A stretch of 64,000 bases of DNA from Symbiodinium microadriaticum. Its lineage: Eukaryota; Sar; Dinophyceae; Suessiales; Symbiodiniaceae. The notes beneath the pieces are model-generated. The model was given only the letters and a program-made list of their open reading frames with translations, ran no database searches and had not been told where the DNA came from. Numbering within the stretch: position 1 is the first letter of the stretch; each line of letters opens with the position of its first letter. This document shows positions 60,807 to 64,000 of this stretch, piece by piece. Position numbers and translations under genes: made by a program. Where the stretch lies: NCBI GenBank assembly GCA_001939145.1, contig LSRX01000531.1, positions 368,324 through 432,323 of the forward strand, in the 5' to 3' direction.

Positions 60807-60902
60807 TACACCCATAGGCTCCAAAGTAGTTCCTTTTGGTGGTTTATATTTAGAATCCTATAGGGAAGCGCCAAGAAGGAACTACTTTGGAGCCTATGGG
60901 TA
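60807..60902. mobile_element. Family A MITE
   Basis: TACACCCATAGGCTCCAAAG and TACTTTGGAGCCTATGGGTA. A short exon-like piece with acceptor TGAGTTTCAG (60765-60806, CCWMGIKKLSEVHS) ends at its left border. Confidence 0.92.
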
Positions 60903-61093
60903 TTGGTGACAAACATACAATGACACCTGAACTCTCAGAACCCGTAATCAAATGTCATGCTGGTAATATGCTTAGTTGGTGGCTCTCTCTCACACACCCG
61001 GGGTTATGAAGAGGCTAGAAGTACGCTGGATTGTTGCCAGCATAGTCCTCGATATGTAGTACTGTATGACTTGCATCAACCACTATGTGCCTG

Positions 61094-61095
<2 letters not shown>

Positions 61096-61124
<29 letters not shown>

Positions 61125-61450
61125 ATGTACATATATATATACATATATATATATATTGTGTGTATGCACGCGTATGTATGTATATGTTGTATATAAACAA
61201 ACAAATAAATAGACAAATGAATATATGTATGTAATAATGTATAAATAAACAAAGATACATGTTCAGGCACACGCACACACACGCATATACACACACAAAC
61301 ACACAAACACATACATACATATGTATATATATATATATATATATATGTACATAGTTACAGACACACACACACATATATATATATATATACTCTTATATAC
61401 ATAGTTAAAGACACACACACATATATACATATATACATAGAGACAGAGAG
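61096..61450. repeat. Compound TA / TATG / ACAC microsatellite
   Basis: (TA)n blocks at 61096-61120, 61130-61156, 61326-61346 and 61374-61390, with ACACAC and CATACATA between. The long minus-strand frames here are repeat translations. Confidence 0.95.
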
Positions 61451-61505
61451 AGATGATCTCTTTGTCTATCCGCCTGATGACTTCTACTCACGCCACTCAA
61501 TTGCA

Positions 61506-61826
61506 ATGAAGGCCTTCGTAACCGTTTCGCTTGCCATCCAACTTCCGAGTATATGTACACAGCTCAGATTCTAATGTTCCCACCTTCAACACAGGTCTTC
61601 CTGCTGCACGCCAGGTAAAGATAGATATGCAATGGACTACTTCTTCCCGAGCAAGGCATTCAGAGTCGGTCTGCGCTTTGGAGGGTTGTCCGTGCGGGGG
61701 TCACCCCTCTCTTGGACATATCGGCACTTTCGGGTACAAAACGTAGAAGCCGAGGTAAACAGCTTTATGCTGGAAAAAACTACACCCCGGTTTCCACCAC
61801 GGCTCCTTGCTATGATCACGATATTG

Positions 61827-61858
<32 letters not shown>

Positions 61859-61960
61859 TTATCTATTTATCTATCTATCTATCTATCTATCTGTCTATAT
61901 GTATAATAAGTATCTTCGGCGAAGTAGGTTATTTGGGTTGAGGTGTGCTTTAGATCCTGA
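61506..61960 (+). CDS. Candidate four-exon small gene, unknown
   Basis: Exons 61506-61517, 61595-61614, 61652-61754 and 61928-61960 (TGA 61958-61960), 55 codons. Donors are GTAACC, GTAAAG and GTAAAC; acceptors are ACCTTCAACACAG, TACTTCTTCCCGAG and CGGCGAAGTAG. All joins are in phase. The N-terminus MKAFVFLLHASKAFRVG has a short hydrophobic run, and exon 3 includes FRVGLRFGGLSVRGSPLSWT. Introns are 77, 37 and 173 nt; the last holds a (CTAT)n tract. An alternative keeps 61595-61754 as one exon (SSCCTPGKDRYAMDYFFPSK...). Another frame (ALDPEREAEGTN...) overlaps exon 4. No family recognised. Confidence 0.33.
61828..61902. repeat. (CTAT)n microsatellite
   Basis: About 17 CTAT units with two TTTATCTATTTAT variants; lies in the last intron of the gene model. 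Confidence 0.96.
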
Positions 61961-62155
61961 AAGAGAAGCGGAGGGCACGAATGCACTCAAACAGTCCATG
62001 ACTTCAGAGTGTAGTATAGAAGCCAGAAAAATAGAGTTGTAGCATTTAGCCAGCCAGCCAGCTGGCGGAGCAAAGTTCGGAGTAGAGCACACGCCGTCCG
62101 GCAGCGGATCTGATCCCCTACACCACGACAAGCTGACCCATCCTTGGTTTCTCCT

Positions 62156-62249
62156 TAACCCTTAGCATCAAAATAGCCCAAAAGCCTTAACAAAATAGGG
62201 TCTTTGGGCCCAAAAGCCTTAAAATATGAGTCCTCTGATGCTAAGGGTA
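62156..62249 (+). mobile_element. Family E MITE, intact
   Basis: TAACCCTTAGCATCAAAATA at left and CTCTGATGCTAAGGGTA at right, core GTCTTTGGGCCCAAAAGCC. Confidence 0.93.
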
Positions 62250-62335
62250 AGGGTCCAAGTACATAATAATCATATACTCTTCCGAATACTAACCTACAAA
62301 ACTACTATCCGTAGCCCAACCCTTAACAGTACGCT
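62248..62335 (-). mobile_element. Family J element, sharing TA with E
   Basis: TAAGGGTCCAAGTACATAAT at left and CGTAGCCCAACCCTTA at right, reverse of the copy at 13204. It begins at the very TA that ends the E element. Confidence 0.75.
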
Positions 62336-62417
62336 TCAGGGCTCTTTGGGACTCGTGGCTGCACTGAGCCGAGCACTGATGGGATCCTCCTAAGGCACAA
62401 GTTCAAGGAGGGTTTAG

Positions 62418-62600
62418 TCCCAGAGAACCCGATACGCCTTAATTAAGGGATATTTACCTTAAATTCTAGGGGCCTCAACATGATGATTTAAGGTATATAT
62501 TCCCTTAATTAAGGAATATATACCTTAAATTCTAGGGGCCTCAACATTGTGATTTAAGGTATAGATTCCCTTATAATAAGGCGTCTTGGGTTCTCTGGGG
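62418..62600. mobile_element. Family C MITE with internal tandem duplication
   Basis: TCCCAGAGAACCCGATACGC and GCGTCTTGGGTTCTCTGGGG are the ends. The whole inner palindrome (ACCTTAAATTCTAGGGGCCT to TTTAAGGTATA) is present twice, without telomeric units between. Confidence 0.92.
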
Positions 62601-63010
62601 CAGGCCTTGAGGGTTTCAGGATGTAGGGCTTGAGCCCTAGATAAGCCCAAGGTCCCTGCTTCTGTCACAGGCTCTAACTTTGTAATCCGAAGCCTTATAA
62701 GTTATAAACCCTAATCAAAAAACCTTATTAAGCCCTAAACCCTAAACCCCACCGCCCCTAAACCCTAAACCTCGAAACCCTAAAGTTGACGGCTTAGGAA
62801 GCCTAAAGCATGGGGGGGTTCGAGGGTGAAGGGTTTGGGGGTTTGATTATTTTGTGGCTTAGGATTTAGAGCTTATGGTATGAAAATACCTGCTTGATGA
62901 GTCCTCGAGTTGTCATACTACAAGAAGTGCCAAAGCCTGATCTAAACCCTAAACCTAAACCCAAAACCCTAAAACCCTAAACCCTAATCCCCTAAACCCT
63001 AATCCCCTAA

Positions 63011-63415
63011 ATGCTCCCCGTAGCCGCGACCCTAAACTCCAGAAGCCTCCGCCCCAGAACCCGGGTATGCGAAATGCCACGTTCTCAGCTCTAAACCGGC
63101 ACTAGATTGTAGGACGTGTTTTTGTTTTTTTCCTGCGTGCAGGTCGGTTTTGCCTTCCGGAAGCTAGTAAGGTGAGCAGCAGAGGAGTAACAACACATCC
63201 GGGACCTTTCAGCATTTAGGGTTTTAGGGTTTATAGGGTTTAGGTCAGTCTTGCTTGCATGTCGTTCTTGGCCCGCGCAGGTCACCGCTGTAGAGTACAC
63301 GGATGAACAGCTCGCCAATGCAGATTCCTCAGATCTTCATTCTGGCTCACAAACTATACCCTCTAATGTGGCACCTGTTTGTTGCTTACCTTTGTTTCTT
63401 GTTGCAAGACCCTAG
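63011..63415 (+). CDS. Candidate four-exon gene, introns with telomeric units
   Basis: Exons 63011-63019, 63043-63064, 63143-63171 and 63281-63415 (TAG 63413-63415), 64 codons. The ATG exon (MLP) is optional: its 23-nt intron is doubtful. Exon 2 follows CTAAACTCCAG and has donor GTATGC. Exon 3 sits between TTTTTTCCTGCGTGCAG and AAG/GTGAGC. Exon 4 follows CTTGGCCCGCGCAG. Joined in phase they read KPPPQNPG, RFCLPEASK, then VTAVEYTDEQLANADSSDLH. The last intron (109 nt) carries TTTAGGGTTTTAGGG units. This is the best splice-site set in the window. The C-terminal part (CCLPLFLVARP) may be read-through. No family recognised; an antisense 75-codon frame overlaps. Confidence 0.45.
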
Positions 63416-63639
63416 GCAACTACACTCCAGGGTCATGGTCGATCCAGAAACCATAGACCCCGAAGAAGGACCTTAAGCCAACGCTTTAAACATTTAACGT
63501 TGAAAGCAACCTCGGTTTTGGTCTAGGGTTTCGGCGTCAAGTTGCGTTGTTTAGTGTTTCGGGGCTTAGGGATTAAGCTTGAGAGGTTGAGAAGGGCTTA
63601 ACCCACATAGCCAGTCGAATAACACTGAACCTTATAAAC

Positions 63640-63822
63640 CCTAAACTTGGCCCTAAACCCTAAGTTAGGCTTGTCTTTGTCTTCGGTCCACATATCAAAA
63701 CCGCCCAACCCCAAAACCTGAACCCCCAAACCCTAAACCCTAAACCCAAAATCCCAAACCCCCAAACCCCAAAACCTGAACCCCCAAAACCCCAAAACCC
63801 TAAACCGCAAAACCCTCTCAGC
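63640..63822 (-). repeat. CCCTAAA / CCCCAAA array
   Basis: CCCTAAACC units, then alternating AACCCCCAAACCC and AACCCCAAAACC variants. Confidence 0.9.
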
Positions 63823-63885
63823 TCTTCAACTGTGGAGCCGGCAGAACTGGAACCTAAGCTCCAAGGGGATGAGTACTGCGCATAC

Positions 63886-63988
63886 TGCGGCTGATGATCT
63901 AAATCCAGAAATTACTCACAACAAGCAATTATGGAATTCCTACAGTTTAAGGTCCTTGAGGTAATGCAGATTTATCTCATCAACAGTA
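63886..63988. mobile_element. Family B MITE, decayed
   Basis: CGGCTGATGATCTAAATCC at left and GATTTATCTCATCAACAGTA at right; the inner GGTAATGCAG remains on the right only. Confidence 0.8.
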
Positions 63989-64000
63989 TGGTCTCAAATC

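Noticed and set aside
61931-62160. Frame reading ALDPEREAEGTNALKQS, then an in-frame TAG, then GGAKFGVEHTPSGSGSD
   Set aside because: Coding-like on both sides of TAG, which might hint at stop reassignment or a pseudogene. Elsewhere candidate exons end at TAG, TAA and TGA alike, so there is no support for a changed code.
62880-62935. Hammerhead-like CTTGATGAGTCC
   Set aside because: The conserved GAAA and a pairing helix III are missing; a chance match to CUGAUGA.

Overview
The window looks like nuclear DNA of a eukaryote, probably an alga or another protist with Arabidopsis-type (TTTAGGG) telomere units. No bacterial operon structure, rRNA, tRNA or long open frame is visible. The outstanding trait is that perfect and degenerate CCCTAAA/TTTAGGG units are scattered over the whole 64 kb, in both orientations, rather than only at an end. 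I cannot name the species. Introns that contain TA-flanked inverted-repeat elements, together with a protist telomere unit, are compatible with dinoflagellates, chromerids or other algae, but this is inference.

Mobile elements. I can define about ten families of short (about 85-120 bp) non-coding terminal-inverted-repeat elements. Most are flanked by TA, so they look like MITEs of a Tc1/mariner-like mobiliser; no transposase is present in the window. I call them A (ends TACCCATAGG...CCTATGGGTA), B (TACGGTTGATGA...), C (TACCCAGAGAACCC..., with a C2 variant CCCAGAACTTCC...), D (TAAGGGTCCATGTACC...), E (TACCCTTAGCATC...), F (ACCATTATGGAATT...), G (GGGACTTTCCGAAAA...), H, I, J and K. A further GC-rich foldback repeat, L, recurs four times and ends in assembly gaps at two of them. 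Many A, C, D and G copies are broken by an internal TTTAGGG array. In several, the element sequence overlaps itself on the two sides of the array, as if a break had been repaired there.

Genes. No complete gene can be named. Short coding-like segments with pyrimidine-rich AG acceptors and GT donors lie between the repeats. The best multi-exon models, all in phase, are at 63011-63415, 50043-50612, 28144-28493, 1717-2860, 4911-5258, 48154-48418 and 61506-61960. Their introns hold TTTAGGG arrays, MITEs or microsatellites. None resembles a family I can identify, and chance open frames of 30-60 codons are common at this base composition, so every coding call is tentative.

Layout. 1-9.5 kb: telomeric-unit DNA, A/B/E elements and small exon candidates. 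9.5-15 kb: first L element with gap, then G, J, C and E elements and a perfect hairpin. 15-20 kb: a 925-bp sequence present twice. 20-30 kb: B, C, D, E and H elements and the 28.1-28.5 kb gene model. 30-35 kb: large compound microsatellites and telomeric arrays. 35-45 kb: L copies, broken MITEs and long (TGCA/TACA)n arrays. 45-53 kb: the richest run of exon candidates with MITEs in their introns, then a 113-bp tandem foldback array. 53-64 kb: the largest gap, exon candidates, and the 61.5 and 63.0 kb gene models.
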